Below are positions 44,514 to 56,900 of a stretch of 64,000 bases of DNA, in pieces. Both the position numbers and the translations under genes were made by a program. The stretch is from NCBI RefSeq assembly GCF_012489685.1, contig NC_080044.1, forward strand, positions 50,964,964 to 51,028,963. Reading direction: 5' to 3'. Numbering within the stretch: position 1 is the stretch's first letter; the number at the start of each line of letters is the position of its first letter. The DNA is from Lotus japonicus (Eukaryota; Streptophyta; Magnoliopsida; Fabales; Fabaceae). The notes under the pieces were generated by a model. That model made no database searches. It had not been told where the DNA came from and saw nothing but the letters and a program-made list of their open reading frames with translations.

Positions 44514-46277
44514 GGGTTAATCATCTAATAGGTCCCTGTCTTTGTCTCGCCGTCTGAAATTAGTCCCTCCCCGAAAAATTTACAAATCTAGGTCCTCTTG
44601 TTTGCAATTTGTGTGGAGCAGGTCTTCACCGGAGCCCCGAGCTCCGGCGAGTGATGACTTGGAACGCTGACTGGATTAAATTTGCTTATATGGAAAATAA
44701 CAAATTTACACATCATCAAAATAAATTAATTAATCAAGCTGATTTGAGTTTTTTATTTTCTTCCAATTAAAATTAACAAAAAAATGTTTAATTAATGAAA
44801 ACTTAACTAATATACTCATGTTCATACTCCAATTAAAACTCAGAAGCTAAATTAATCAATCCTTCATCTTTCATCTTCATCCCCTTAATCAACCTTTCAT
44901 CTTCCCAAACCCAGCCAAGCCACCACCAACCAGAAACCCAACCCCACCTCCAGAAAGCTCAACAACCCAGCAACCCCACCCATACCCAGCCACCACGACC
45001 CAAACCCAGCCACCGAGCAACCACCACCCAGAAACCCACCCCCACCTCCAGCAAGTTCAACAATCCAGCAACCATTTTCTTCCCTCGACCCCAAGTTCAA
45101 CAACCCACCCACCACACCAGCATTAAATCACATGAACCTCGACACCAATAGGATAGTGGAGAAGACATCCCAGGCTACAGCAGAAACGAAAAAGAGAGAG
45201 AGATGGGAGAGGGAGAGAGCACAGTGGAACCAGAACCAGAAGCAACCGAGACATCAACAACAACATCAACATCAACGACAACATCATCATCAACAACATG
45301 GAACCTTGGACAACATACCCAGATACTGAACTTGTCGGAGAACCTCATCAATGGGGAACTTAATACAAAGATTGAAGTTGCAAGAGAAATCAGAAGACTC
45401 ATTCGCAACTCTTCATCTCCCAAGACCCGCTTCAAGCTCGCTGTCGCTGGTGTCATTCAACCCTTCGTCTTCATGCTCTCTTCTTCCAACATTGATGCCC
45501 GTGAATCCTCTCTCCTCGCTCTCCTCAACCTCGCTGTTCGCAATGAAAGGTACTTCTAGTTCTATGCCACTACTACCCCCAAAGATGTGTTCTTTTTCTG
45601 AAATCTAAAATGGGTTTCAGATTTCAGAAACGAAAAAGAAAAAAAAAGAGGAAGAACAAGAAGGGCCAAACAACGGCCACGAAAGAACAATGAAAATCGT
45701 TGATTTCCCCTGAAACTCCACCATGAAAATCGTTCACAACAGACATAGTAAGAAGATGCAAGAATGGTTGAAGAAGACAGTGGTGGCGGAATTCATGGTG
45801 TGTGTGTGTGAGTGTGAGTGTGAGTGAGAGAGAGAATGGAGATGAGTGTGGCTATGGCTATGGGTGGTTTGATTGGGTGGAGAGAGCAAAGGAAGCAAAA
45901 CCAAAATCAGAAGCCAGGGGAATGAAATCAGAAGATGAGGAGAAGAAGAAGAACCCTAATTTGATTGGAAATTTGGGGGAATTGGGGTTAATTTGTTTTT
46001 GTTAATTAAATTAGGTTTAGATTTGTTAATTGATTTTATTTTTTTTATTTAATTTAAATTTTTTATGTGAAATTTATTTTTTATTTATTTTTAAAATCCA
46101 CGTCAGCATTTTAATCTCAGTCAGCAGGCCTATTCATCACTCGCCGGAGTTCCGGGCTCCGGCGAGGACCTGCTCTGAACTTATTGCAAACGAGAGGACC
46201 TAGATTTGCAAATTTTCCGGGGAGGGACTAATTTCAGACGGCGAGACAAAGACAGGGACCAAGTAGACGATTAACCC
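44514..46277 (+). mobile_element. Mutator-like long-TIR element 2 with captured ARM-repeat exon (Pack-MULE)
   Basis: Left terminus starts GGGTTAATCATCTA; the right terminus (about 46098-46277) is its inverted copy. Both share GTCTTTGTCTCGCCGT with element 1. Eight T residues flank each side, compatible with a T-rich MULE target duplication. The interior holds an ARM-repeat first exon and no transposase. Confidence 0.8.
45203..45549 (+). pseudogene. Captured first exon of an armadillo-repeat (U-box/ARM-like) gene
   Basis: The ATG opens a frame that starts MGEGESTVEPE, passes a T/S-rich linker, then reads VAREIRRLIRNS and SSLLALLNLAVRNE, the consensus of plant armadillo repeats as in ARM-only and U-box E3 proteins. 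The coding part ends in AATGAAAG followed by GTACTT, an exon-donor border in the same frame, so a whole first exon appears to have been taken (about 115 codons). Translation would stop just past the donor. It lies between long TIRs and is therefore a transduplicated fragment. The purines upstream (45190-45240) may be parental leader. Parental gene family is likely; the exact gene is not known. Confidence 0.72.
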
Positions 46278-46364
46278 TTTTTTTTCATATAATTTCAACA
46301 CTTTTTCTTTATTTCAATCTCTTTTTCACTTAAAACTTTACTCATCGAAGTTTTTTTTTAATAT

Positions 46365-47832
46365 GGCTTAATTCTAGTTTGGGTCCCTGATGTTTCAGAA
46401 ATGTGCGATTTGCATCCCCGTGTTTAAAACGTGCGGTCAAGCTCCCTGACGTTTCTAAAACGTGCGATCGAAGTCCTTCCGTCCATATCCGTTTGGTTCC
46501 ATCTGTTGACCAAACAGAGCTGCGTCCACGTGTAATAAAACGAGCGAATTTACTCCCTGATCTTTCATCTTTGAGCAATTTGCCTCCCTAATGTTTAAAA
46601 CTAGCGAATTTACTCCCTCATGTTTCAATAAAATTTAAAATAAAACAATTTAATTAAAAAACTAAATAATATCAGAATATAACTAAATATAAATTATAAA
46701 AAATCCAAATCAGTTCATCTTTTTCATCAGTAATCTCACTCTCTTCACCATAGCAATACCCACCAAGGTCTACCATATACAACCAACCCCAAACCACCAC
46801 CTCTTCCTTCTGAACTCACTATCTTCTTCTTCTCCTTTAGATCTGAACCTCTATTCTCCATTACAAAACCCACATCTACAAAATCGACATCAATTTTTTA
46901 TGTTCAAATCCCTAAATCACAACTCTCACAACTTCAGTGAGGACATCATCCTTAAACATGTAGAACGCCACTCCCAGTATGCTCACAAGGAACGCTATCA
47001 CCTCATGCAAATCCCCTAGTTCCAATCTCCTTTCTGGGTTTCGTTGCTTTGATGATTTATGGGTTTTCTGGGTAGTAATTGATGGCTTGCTGCAGATCTG
47101 GATGTGGCTCTGAGGTTTTGCGATGGACACGAATTTAAGCTAGAGAGGGCAACGATGATTCTGAAAGATGAATGGGTGGCTAAATCTGATGAGATGAAAA
47201 GGGCTTATCCCTCTCTAAATTTTATGGGGTTTTACCTCCTCCCATCTTCCTGAATTTCTGGTTTCTTGCATTATTTATGTGTTTTTTGTTTGTGCTGGAT
47301 CTGTTTTTTCATGAAAGATGGAGAGAAATGTGTGTGTTTGAAAGTGGAAGATGAACTAGGGAGAAAATTGTTATTACTATTCTTGATAAATGTGTTGTTT
47401 TGTTAACGAACATGAATTGAAGATTCAATTTTTTTTTCTTGAATTGTTGTTCATTTGAATCTGTTTCAGGTTGTGTTACTTTGATAATGAATGATTTGTT
47501 TTCATTCAAGATTAATGATATGTTTTTTTTTTCTGAAACAAATTAATGATCTTTTTTTGTTACAATCTGTTAAAGATTTATTTTTTGAAATTTTGTTTTT
47601 AAACATTAGGGAGGAAATTGCACAAAGATGAAAGATCATAGAGTAAATTCGCTCGTTTTATTACACGTGGATGCAGCTCCGTTTGGTCAACATACGAAAC
47701 CAAACAGATATGGACAGAAGGGCTTTGATCGCACGTTTTAGAAACGTCAGGGAGCATGACCGCATGTTTTAAACACGGGGGACGCAACTCGCACATTTCT
47801 GAAACATCGGGGACTCAAACTGGAATTAAGCC
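46365..47832. mobile_element. Mutator-like long-TIR element 3
   Basis: About 235-250-bp inverted termini start GGCTTAATTCTAGTTTGGGT (46365) and end in the complement at 47832. TTTTTAATAT flanks both sides (46355-46364 and 47833-47842), a 10-bp duplication in the MULE range. The termini differ from elements 1 and 2 except for the initial GGCTTAAT. There is no transposase. Confidence 0.82.
46912..47130 (-). pseudogene. Possible captured coding fragment with one membrane segment
   Basis: A 72-codon minus ORF in element 3 ends with LHEVIAFLVSILGVAFYMF, a plausible transmembrane helix, and a short charged tail before the stop. It may be the 3' exon of a host membrane protein, or chance. I do not recognise a family. 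Confidence 0.3.
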
Positions 47833-47842
47833 TTTTTAATAT

Positions 47843-48115
47843 GCAAAATTAAATTAATGGAGAACGCAAGGTTTGCCCCAACGCAGTATAAGACATTGAA
47901 GATCTTGTTTCTCTCTCTTCTATTCAAACTAATCTCATTAGAGTAGAATGAGTGTGCAACCGTCGTTTTCCATACATGCAACATCCAATGGTATTGGCTT
48001 GAGAATTGCAAGAAGCGAAACTTATATAATTTAGAGCTATTTCTCCAGTACCCATTTAATATAGAATTCCATAAATTTTTGTCATATTGTGTCATATTAT
48101 CTTTTGTAATATAAT
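47843..48115. other. Spacer between MULE 3 and copia
   Basis: Non-coding AT-rich sequence. Nothing else seen. Confidence 0.5.
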
Positions 48116-48120
48116 TTTAT

Positions 48121-48322
48121 TGTTATAAAATGAATAAAGTACAAGTAAGAGAGTGAGAGACTCAGAGATGAGAAAAGAGAAACAAGAGCCATACAAATTG
48201 TGGAATGAGAGGTGCTCATTTTGACGCATCTCCTTTTTTTTTACAGGGGTGGATAAGGATGAAAGGCCAAGTTACATGGGCTTGGGCTTGGCCCATGATG
48301 GTCATCCAAATTATTCATAACA
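48121..48322 (-). repeat. Copia 3' LTR
   Basis: 202 bp; carries ~61 bases that are missing in the other LTR. Confidence 0.85.
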
Positions 48323-48570
48323 CTCCCCCTTGGATGACCATCCCTTAAGAATGTGCCTCATTAAAAACTTTACTAGAAAAAGCCCAGTGGGATAAAAACC
48401 TAGTGAAGGAAAAAGAGTACATCATTCTATAGTTCGTCTTTGTACATTGCCTCATTAAAAACCTTACCATGAAAAATCCAATGGGAAAAAACACGGTTAA
48501 TGAAAAAGAGTACAATGCATATTAATTGAGATCTTTCAGCCGATGAACTCCGATATTTTGCACAAGCTTT

Positions 48571-48700
48571 TCAAATGTTGTTGTTGGAAGAGCCTTCATA
48601 AAAATTATCACTTGAATGAATTTGTTGGATGTCTATGTCACAATTCTTTTGTAGATCATGAGTGAAGAAGAGTTTCGGTGATATGCGCTTTGTTTTATCT
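48571..48700 (-). pseudogene. Copia RNase H C-terminal remnant
   Basis: Minus frame contains ISPKLFFTHDLQKN and DIQQIHSSDN, the C-terminal RNase H motif of plant copia elements. Frame is lost right after. Confidence 0.7.
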
Positions 48701-49646
48701 CCCTTGATGTATCCTTCTTTAGCCTTGTGTTGTCTGATGCACGAATCTCCGATGTAGAATTTTCTCATATTCAGATTTGGGTAATGAAACCGAAACTGGT
48801 TAAAAGCATGTTCCATTATGTCAATCAATGACCAATTTAGAACAAAACAACTATGCAATATCTTTTTACGCCTTTGGAGTATAGACTTCAAGTCCAAAGA
48901 CTCTTATATTTTTACAAATAAATAGCTTATTTATATGTTGGCCAACCACACCCTTTAATATGAGTTCAATATTCTCGCACTTATAATATTGAGCGCTACT
49001 TATTTGTCGACAATTTTTCAAGTTCTTGGTTCCTTATTTCAACTTGTAAAGATATAATTGATTGAGATCTTTTTGTATCAATAATCACAGGTACATGAAC
49101 CTCTTCAAAAGGTTTAAACAGTTTTCATAATCTCTACACTTTTCATGATAATTTTTCTCATAACAAGACTATCTTCCTTCTCTAAGACTTATCTTTGGAA
49201 CCAAGCTTAGACATGTCTTAACCTAATAAAATTTTAATAGAGAATGACATTTGCAGCATAAAGGAATTTATAATTCCCTTTTAGGTTAGAGAATGCATTT
49301 TTTTCTTTTGAAATTTAGGTTCACATTATTGTGTGCGGTCCATATATGCATTCTGCACAAGTTTTCAGAGCTGCTTAATTTTTCTCTCCCCCTGATACCG
49401 AGAAATAATGATAAGTAAGATATGCAATATCTTCTAGCAATAGCTCAAATTCATAGCATAATCTCAGCTTTCTTTTTAATCTCACCTAAGTGTTGTCTGC
49501 TAGACAACAGAGAACACAAAGCTCACATGAAAGGTTCTTAGGTGAGACATAATAGGTTCCTGACAATGAACCAATTGCAATGGAGAGAATTATAATGACT
49601 CATTGACTTGATGCATATAGATGTTGCTACTAGCAACATCACATAT

Positions 49647-51102
49647 TGATAGCAATTCCGCAAGTGCATAGATTGATCGAAGTAATATAAAAGATTGTCG
49701 AACCACAGGGATAGTTGTTCATCAACTGCTTCAAAGAGTTTCGTGTTCAGAATGTGAAAAAGAAAGCAATATAAGTTTGAGGGTTTGTTGTGTTTAACAA
49801 CTTGTGATGAAGAGCAAGAATTGTAATTCAGTTAAAGAAATTCCGTGGGTAAAGTTTCACTTAGTCCAATTATGTTTCTTACAACCAAATCCTTATATGA
49901 ACTTTAAAACTCATTCTATGGTGACGTAGCCTTTACCTTCACTTGTTAATACCTTAATCAAGTAAATCATTCAATTTCAATTGCTAAGCCTAATGCCTTA
50001 GTACCTAGTCAATTCAATTGAAGAATGAAGCTTGTATGTTCAGACCAACACAATAAGTTCCCACCCTTATACCTAAGTGGTAGCAAACAAATCAATCTAA
50101 TCCCAAGTCCCTTAATCCTTACCAACTACCATTGTGCAAGAAGAAAGCCAAACACTTGCATGCATTCAAGAGAGTATTGAAACAGAGAAGAGATACATAA
50201 AAAGGAAACTTTATTCATATAAGAAACTCAGAAGTTCAAACCATAATAAGAATTAAGGTTCACTTCACCCAAAGTACAAAGATAACTAGTTAAGCATGGT
50301 TAGGGAATTCATAATATAAATTAAAAGAACAAAAACCTGAAACAAGAGTGCCAAGAAGCCTTCCACAAGCTCCAAGAACCTAAACCTCTAAGTTTTGTTC
50401 AAAAAAGTACAAGATGCCTAAAAGAAATAAAAAATTCCCTATTCATAGAGTTTCCAGCGGTAATCCACGCATGTGCGCGGCCTCCTCCACACACATGCGT
50501 GAGCAAAACGCTCAAAATCGCACAACTCGCAGCATCAGGTAAGGCCACGGCGCATGTGAGTGGATCAGGCGGCGCACATGCGTCGTCATCAGGTTTTTCC
50601 AACAGTACCTCCACGCATGTGCGTGGGACACATGACGCACATGCGTGGCTGATCTGGTTTTTCTTCAATTTCGTAACTCTCACTTCTCCTATCATCTTGG
50701 CTCATTACTTGACCTTCAACCATCATCATTAACCATAAAAAAATCTATCAAATCTGAAAAGAATCTCAAGAAACCATCAAAACAACAATGTAACTCATGA
50801 GAACATGTCATTTATCATGATAATTCACCATCCCTTCATTCAATTCAGCAAATAAAATCCTCAATGTGCAATCAACACTCGTGAATTCAAAAGACTTCAG
50901 CTCAAAATTGATCATAGGAATTACTCTCTAACTAAACTAATAAAAAGACCAAATAAATTGATTAAAAACACCTAAACTAATGCGGATGCAATTATGAATT
51001 AAAAAGATACTCAACTTGACTTAAAACTCAATAAAAGACTCAAAAAGGAAAAGAAAGAAACAAGAAAGACTTGACAAAGATAGAATAAACCTCGGGTCAT
51101 CA
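49647..51102. mobile_element. Solo LTR (1456 bp) nested in copia
   Basis: Starts TGATAGCAATTCC and ends GGGTCATCA, with CATAT at 49642-49646 and 51103-51107. No internal repeat or coding region. The size suits the long LTR of a large Ty3/gypsy element (inference). Near 50460-50660 it holds several CGCATGTGCG-type palindromes. Confidence 0.75.
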
Positions 51103-51107
51103 CATAT

Positions 51108-52764
51108 CCAAAGAAAATGACATTTGTCCTCTTAATAATTGACTAGCTATATATAAGAAGCCTATAGCTAAATATCTTTGCTAGATCGTTTTAAATATGA
51201 ACATGCGCAACTCGACATTCAAAATCATGTCACATACTAACTTGATCAAGGTTGGAAATTTCACTCTATCAAGATAAACACTGAATATGAGCTCATGTAT
51301 CACATCAAATATATTCAGAAATCATAGGGAATTCCCCTTACTATGCCACAATTTTAATTTTTGGCTTTGAGAACAACATCTTGAAAATAGACTTTCGCAT
51401 CATAAGACTCGGGATGGTCTAACCGGTCATATGCCAATCACAATCACTTGTTTCACATGAAGAACTTTGCTAATTAAAATACTGCTTCAATATTTCAAAG
51501 AATATTTTCTCGCATTTTGAATCCTTCAGGGATTTGCACATTTTTATCTTCATACTTTGATATCACTAATTGGGGAAATTGGAGAGCTCAAAATAGGAGT
51601 CTCTAAATCACACTTGAATTCTTAATATTCTTCCCCTCAAGTGTGAGTTACCACCACAGTGTCATGCGATTTCATAGCCTCTTATAGAGTCACCATACAA
51701 TATCATATATCATTACATGTCCTTCAGGGACAATGAGTAATTCTTTAATAAAAAATTACAACTTTTTATCATGTTAAATGAAATATTTACTTTTGGAAAT
51801 ATTTCAATCATAATAATACATGCTAAATCATATCTCAACTCAAAAAATAAAGTTATAAATTAGTGTATCCATGCATAGTGCATCCTCTATCATAATAATA
51901 CGTGTTACGAATAAGAGTGAGCAAATCAAGTATATAAAGGAGAAGAGGTAGTTCTTTATTTATTTATTTTTTCTATCTCACCCATGCATAGTGCTAGCCG
52001 CACCTTATTCTTTATAGAATGGCCTCATCATTCTCTGCCTTGCAACCGTTATTCCACCATCAAATACAAATAAAGGTGGAGTTAAGAGGCATCAAAACTA
52101 AACAAGAGGAAGGGCAACGTAAATCTCCTCTTAATGATATTAAAATCATTTTAAAACCCTTTGAAAGTTTCAACTATTTCAATCCAAACGGTGAGATAAA
52201 AAATTAAGACTTATTATTCTGAAATTAAATGATTTGGAATGTCATTAATTCCAATATATAATACATGTATCAGACTTTACACTCTCTGCAGCATAAAATG
52301 CTGATTATCAGTTTTCTCCATTAACACATGTATCAGAATGTTGAGATTTGTAATTTCATGGTCTCTTGAGGATGTACTCAACGATGATCTGTATTTTCAT
52401 GTGAAATAACTGAAATTGATTTTTCTGAAGGTTACTATCCTCCATATGATTTGTGAGTAAATCATACTATGTTCTTTTGGACTCATAGTTTATAAATTTT
52501 TAGGATTCATATTCATATGTTAAGAGTCAACTACGGTACTTCTGGACACGTAGACTATGAATCTTCAGGATTCATATGAGCATGTTGCACTACATTCTTC
52601 TGGATCTGTGGCTTATGCATCATTGGATATTATGATATTACAACAAGAGAAAAAAAAAACGAACAGTATTAAGAGTAGTAGAATAGTAGATGAAAGAAAT
52701 CTTGATGTGATTACAATCATGACCCTTTCTTACTTTAAAAGAGAGAACTATCGTGCTGATAATG
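51108..52764 (-). other. Remaining interior of decayed copia
   Basis: Expected to hold gag/protease/integrase remnants, but I could not recognise clear motifs. Short ORFs at 52019-52207 and 52557-52772 are on the opposite strand and not convincing. Confidence 0.4.
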
Positions 52765-52905
52765 TGTTATAAAATGAATACAGTACAAGTAAGAGAGTGA
52801 GAGACTCAGAGATGAGAAGAGAGAAACAAGAGTCAGACAAATTGTGGAATGAGAGGTGATAGGCTTGGACTTGGCTCATAATGGTCATCCAAATTATTCA
52901 TAACA
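52765..52905 (-). repeat. Copia 5' LTR (61 bases shorter)
   Basis: 141 bp. Followed on the minus strand by CATTATCAGCACGA, a primer-site-like sequence seen next to copia LTRs. Confidence 0.8.
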
Positions 52906-52910
52906 TTTAT

Positions 52911-53964
52911 AATTTAGTGATGAGGATTTAGGGGGAACGTGAACATAGAAAGACAAAAACCAAAGAAGATACAACTAAAGAATATTGAAGAGCCCAATTT
53001 GCATCATAAAGAAGAAACCTTGGACACAGTTTAAGTTGACTCTTTTATTGGGCTTCTTAGATTATATTAAGTATAAAATTTTTCTGTTTTTAATTGAAAC
53101 TGTATCTGATAACCTTCCACTCATCATCCTCATATGAGAAAGAAGATTTGGATGGATGATCACTCCGACTCTGTTCGACATTAAGATACGACAATCATTT
53201 GAAAGGTGTGATTTTCTAAGAATAGAACAACAAGGCAATCATAACAGGGTTACAAGATTGCTAAGCTAGCCTTTGTGCATCGAGGAGGAGACATATATCA
53301 AGCTGGGTAATTGGCTCGAGGATTGTGAAGAGGCATTGAGGATAGGAAGTCTTTATGGTTAATTTAGTGGACTTGGTACTTTAGGGTTTGAACTTGGAGT
53401 CACAAAACTAAACACAACGCTAAAAAAACCCTCCAGACCAGATCAGTTGAAAGCTGATTGGGTAAAACAAGCCATTGAAAACAACAAAACCTGGTTTTAG
53501 ACCCTGACAAATGCACAATAGGTTATCATCAGGGTGATAAAATTAAGCATAAAGCTTATGGCAGCATTTATAGATACACAAGTAGGACTCAATTTCATGG
53601 CCCAACTTGGCACTGGAAGCTAAATTCCCTGAGCCAACTTGATGTTGAAACTGATTTCCGATCATCTTATCCCCTGGCATAATCAATAACTTCACAGCAA
53701 TGGCTTTTATGTAAACAAGCAAGGAACTGTATTTTTTTTCTAGGACAGAAAGATATCAACTTTGTATCATTCAAATCCACTCGTCAAAACATTACATCGT
53801 TGATAAATAAACAAGATTAGAATCTATGAGCACCTAAGAAACAGGCCTTACAAAGGGTAAAAGGTTTCGCGATTTCATTAAAATGAAAAATGCAACATCA
53901 AACATTAAATACCCAAGAGCACAGGCATGGAATGCTGAAATTTCAAATGAACACCCGACAGTGT
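52911..53964. other. Intergenic and HIP 3' flank
   Basis: No gene recognised. The part next to 53965 should be the HIP 3' UTR on the minus strand. Confidence 0.5.
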
Positions 53965-56900
53965 TCACTTGGGACCTCCAAATTTACTCATCATTTTAGC
54001 AATTACAGGAGCCACCTTAGGATTTCCCTGATGCTTAGCTAAATTCGCGGGGTTCTTCATAACTGCACCAAACCAAAAAAGGAGAACGGAAAGAGTGGGA
54101 TTAATAATCAACATAATTGAATATCTTCTTTGGAAAATGATGGGACAAAAAGGAAAAAAAAAGTGCATGTTTCATAAATTTACTAATGTCCAGTCTTATA
54201 AATCTACCAAGAAACCTTTTCAGCATACAAAAATCTTAAGTTTTTCAAATTTACAAATATGCAGTTTGACATATGTTGTGGCAAATCTAAGAACAGATTC
54301 TATTATCGATCCTCATAATCTCTATGAAAAGCAGCATCCCATGTGACGTATGTGAAGAGGGTCAAGCTACACAAATTACTTGGAGAAACAATGTAATCCA
54401 GGTCATCAAAGATCATATGCTGTTTTATGCCCAGCCAGCCAGGGTAAACTAGGGAACATGAAAAAGACCCATCTATTCAAAGACCAAGATTTTAGCAGTT
54501 TTCTACTTTCTTGTGAATCTAAGTGTAAACGCTAAAATGGACTAATATATATGAATCTAAGTGTAAAGGCCAATCAATCTTTCAAATCCTTATCACCTCC
54601 GCTCTTTCCAATAAATGGAAACTCCCCACCCAATTCTATGCAACAGTACTTAACGAGGCCAAAAAATTAAACAGCAAAGTCATTGAACATGCATTACAGT
54701 TTCAATTGAGTCAGCACTCAGCACCTTATGAAGATTCATGCATCGAAATATGTCAAATGGGTTCTTGAATTAAAAAATATAAATTAGATAAAAAAAAATG
54801 GAACAAGATATCAGAATGATAAATACCATCTTGAAGAGCTGCCATGATCTCTGGATCACTAAATGCTGCCATCAGATCAGGGTCCTGAGAAAGGTGTCAA
54901 GGAATATTTGATATCAAGACTAGAGTAAACATGTGTGTGAGAGAGGAGAGGGACAGTGAACATTCACTCAGCACCAAGTCTAGATTTACTTACATTCAAG
55001 ATTTTGCTAAAATCAACATTTCCAGGCACCCCTCCCGGCATGCCGCCACCAGGGAACCCACCCGGCATGCCGCCACCAGGGAACCCACCCGGCATGCCAC
55101 CACCAGGGAACCCACCCGGCATGCCACCACCAGGGAAACCACCTGGCATGCCGCCACCAGGGAACCCACCTGGCATACCACCACCAGGGAACCCACCTGG
55201 CATACCACCACCAGGGAACCCACCTGGCATACCAGGAAACTCACCAGGCATACCACCAGGATTTCTACTGGAAGATGACTGCTCCTGCTTCTTAGCCTTC
55301 TCATATGCAGCCTGGGAAAATACAGATAGTGAGTTAGCAAAAACTACAACCATGCTCATGCATATTGCATATTGTGGGATGCTTTCCTTTCTAGCAATAT
55401 CTATATAAAAATTCAATTGAAAACCTGAGCTTCAGCACGGCGACGCTGTCTCTCACGCTCAGTTCTTTTCTCCTCTCTTTCCTTATGCAGTCTTTCATAC
55501 TTCCGACGGTGTTCCTCAATCTTGTGAGCATTGGGTTCCACCTAGATAACCCAGCATTTATGGTGAGATGCCAAATGAATCTAACCATTTAACACACATT
55601 ATTTCCATTGGCTAATTTACTTTTGGTAAAATAGATATGTCAATCAATCATAAATGACCTGATACATTTCAAGGTATTCAAATCAAGCTAAACTTCTTTT
55701 ACAAGGATAACATCACATGCTGGGAATAAACAGCAAAATGGACATTCAGTATTGTGATATTGTCTAGAATTAGAGTGCTAACTCAATTACTAGCTGTCTA
55801 GCTTGACAAAGCAGTATATATAGCATTCCTAAAAATGCTAGATTTCACTGTAAGGAAGATTTTAAGAAAACTGATATTCAAGGAAGAACCAATAAGAACA
55901 CTAGCTAAGGAGCACATGCACTCACATACAACCTTTTGGTGATTGCTAACAATAAAACTAGGATTGGGTGACCAAACATATAATTTTTCCTAGCCTTAGC
56001 CTTCGCCTTCGCTATTGAAAATCTATCTCTTTCAACAATGATTTATATGAATACGTGCATCAATGAGCTAATTTTATCACCAGGACCCTATATCTTTATT
56101 GAAGATGAGCTTGTTTTCACAAAATATTTTCACTACTCCTACACAAACTTTGCTCATTTGCTCATTTCTCAATAAACCATATACTAACCAACTTGTTTCC
56201 CTTGAATGTACTACCCATTATCTTTTTTATTATTATGCATCTTTTCCATTTCAGGCTACTAAAGCGTTTCATAATCTTTTCCCTTATTTTGCATTAATTG
56301 GTTGGCATCCGTGAGACCGTGACCAAGCATACCATGTTAGCATCTAATTTTGTACCAACATTGTATATGGAGACATTTTCTTTCTTCGTATAGATGTCAA
56401 GGCAATTTCCATATTCAGGGTTCTCAGTACAGATTCAAACTAGTTTAATTAACTTGCATTAAACCCAGTGTTGTCAAATCGCGATCGCGGAAAATCGCGG
56501 CGAGGCAAAAATCCGCTATTTCGTTTAGCGGATCGCGTCGCGGGCAAATAGCGGTTACCGCATAGCAGTTAAAATAAGTACAATATTATACAAAAAACAG
56601 TTAAAAACAACATAATTTTAACTCAGTCTCAAAACAACATAATTCAAGGCTGTCCAAGAGCTCAAAACAGATAACAAAAGTACTTAAAACAACATAATGT
56701 TAATGCAAGTCTCAAAAGAGCACAATTTAAAGAGATAAGAATACGTAAGAGATAAGTTAAGAGAAAAGGAAGAAGAAACAATGGAAAACAGAGCATGAGT
56801 TTTGAACAGAGAAGAAAACTGTGAAACAATATATTATAAGTTTAGTAAAGGAAGAAGAAACAATGGAAAACAGATCATGAGTTTTGAACAAAAATAAAAG

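Larger units (their letters stand above)
48121..52905 (-). mobile_element. Decayed Ty1/copia retrotransposon with nested solo LTR
   Basis: LTRs 48121-48322 and 52765-52905 share TGTTATAAAATGAATA and AATTATTCATAACA. TTTAT flanks the element (48116-48120 and 52906-52910). A polypurine tract AAGGGGGAG on the minus strand borders the left LTR, so the element runs right to left. Pol is reduced to scraps such as the C-terminal RNase H (48571-48700). Without the nested solo LTR about 3.3 kb remains, well below a full element. Confidence 0.85.

Noticed and set aside
44897..45115. 72-codon glycine-rich minus ORF in MULE 2
   Set aside because: Antisense of an ACC-rich repeat tract; simple-sequence artefact.
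54931..55408. Plus-strand ORFs of 115 and 150 codons rich in G-M-P-P-P-G-N-P repeats
   Set aside because: They are shadows of the HIP exon 7 minisatellite; a 27-bp repeat keeps several frames open.
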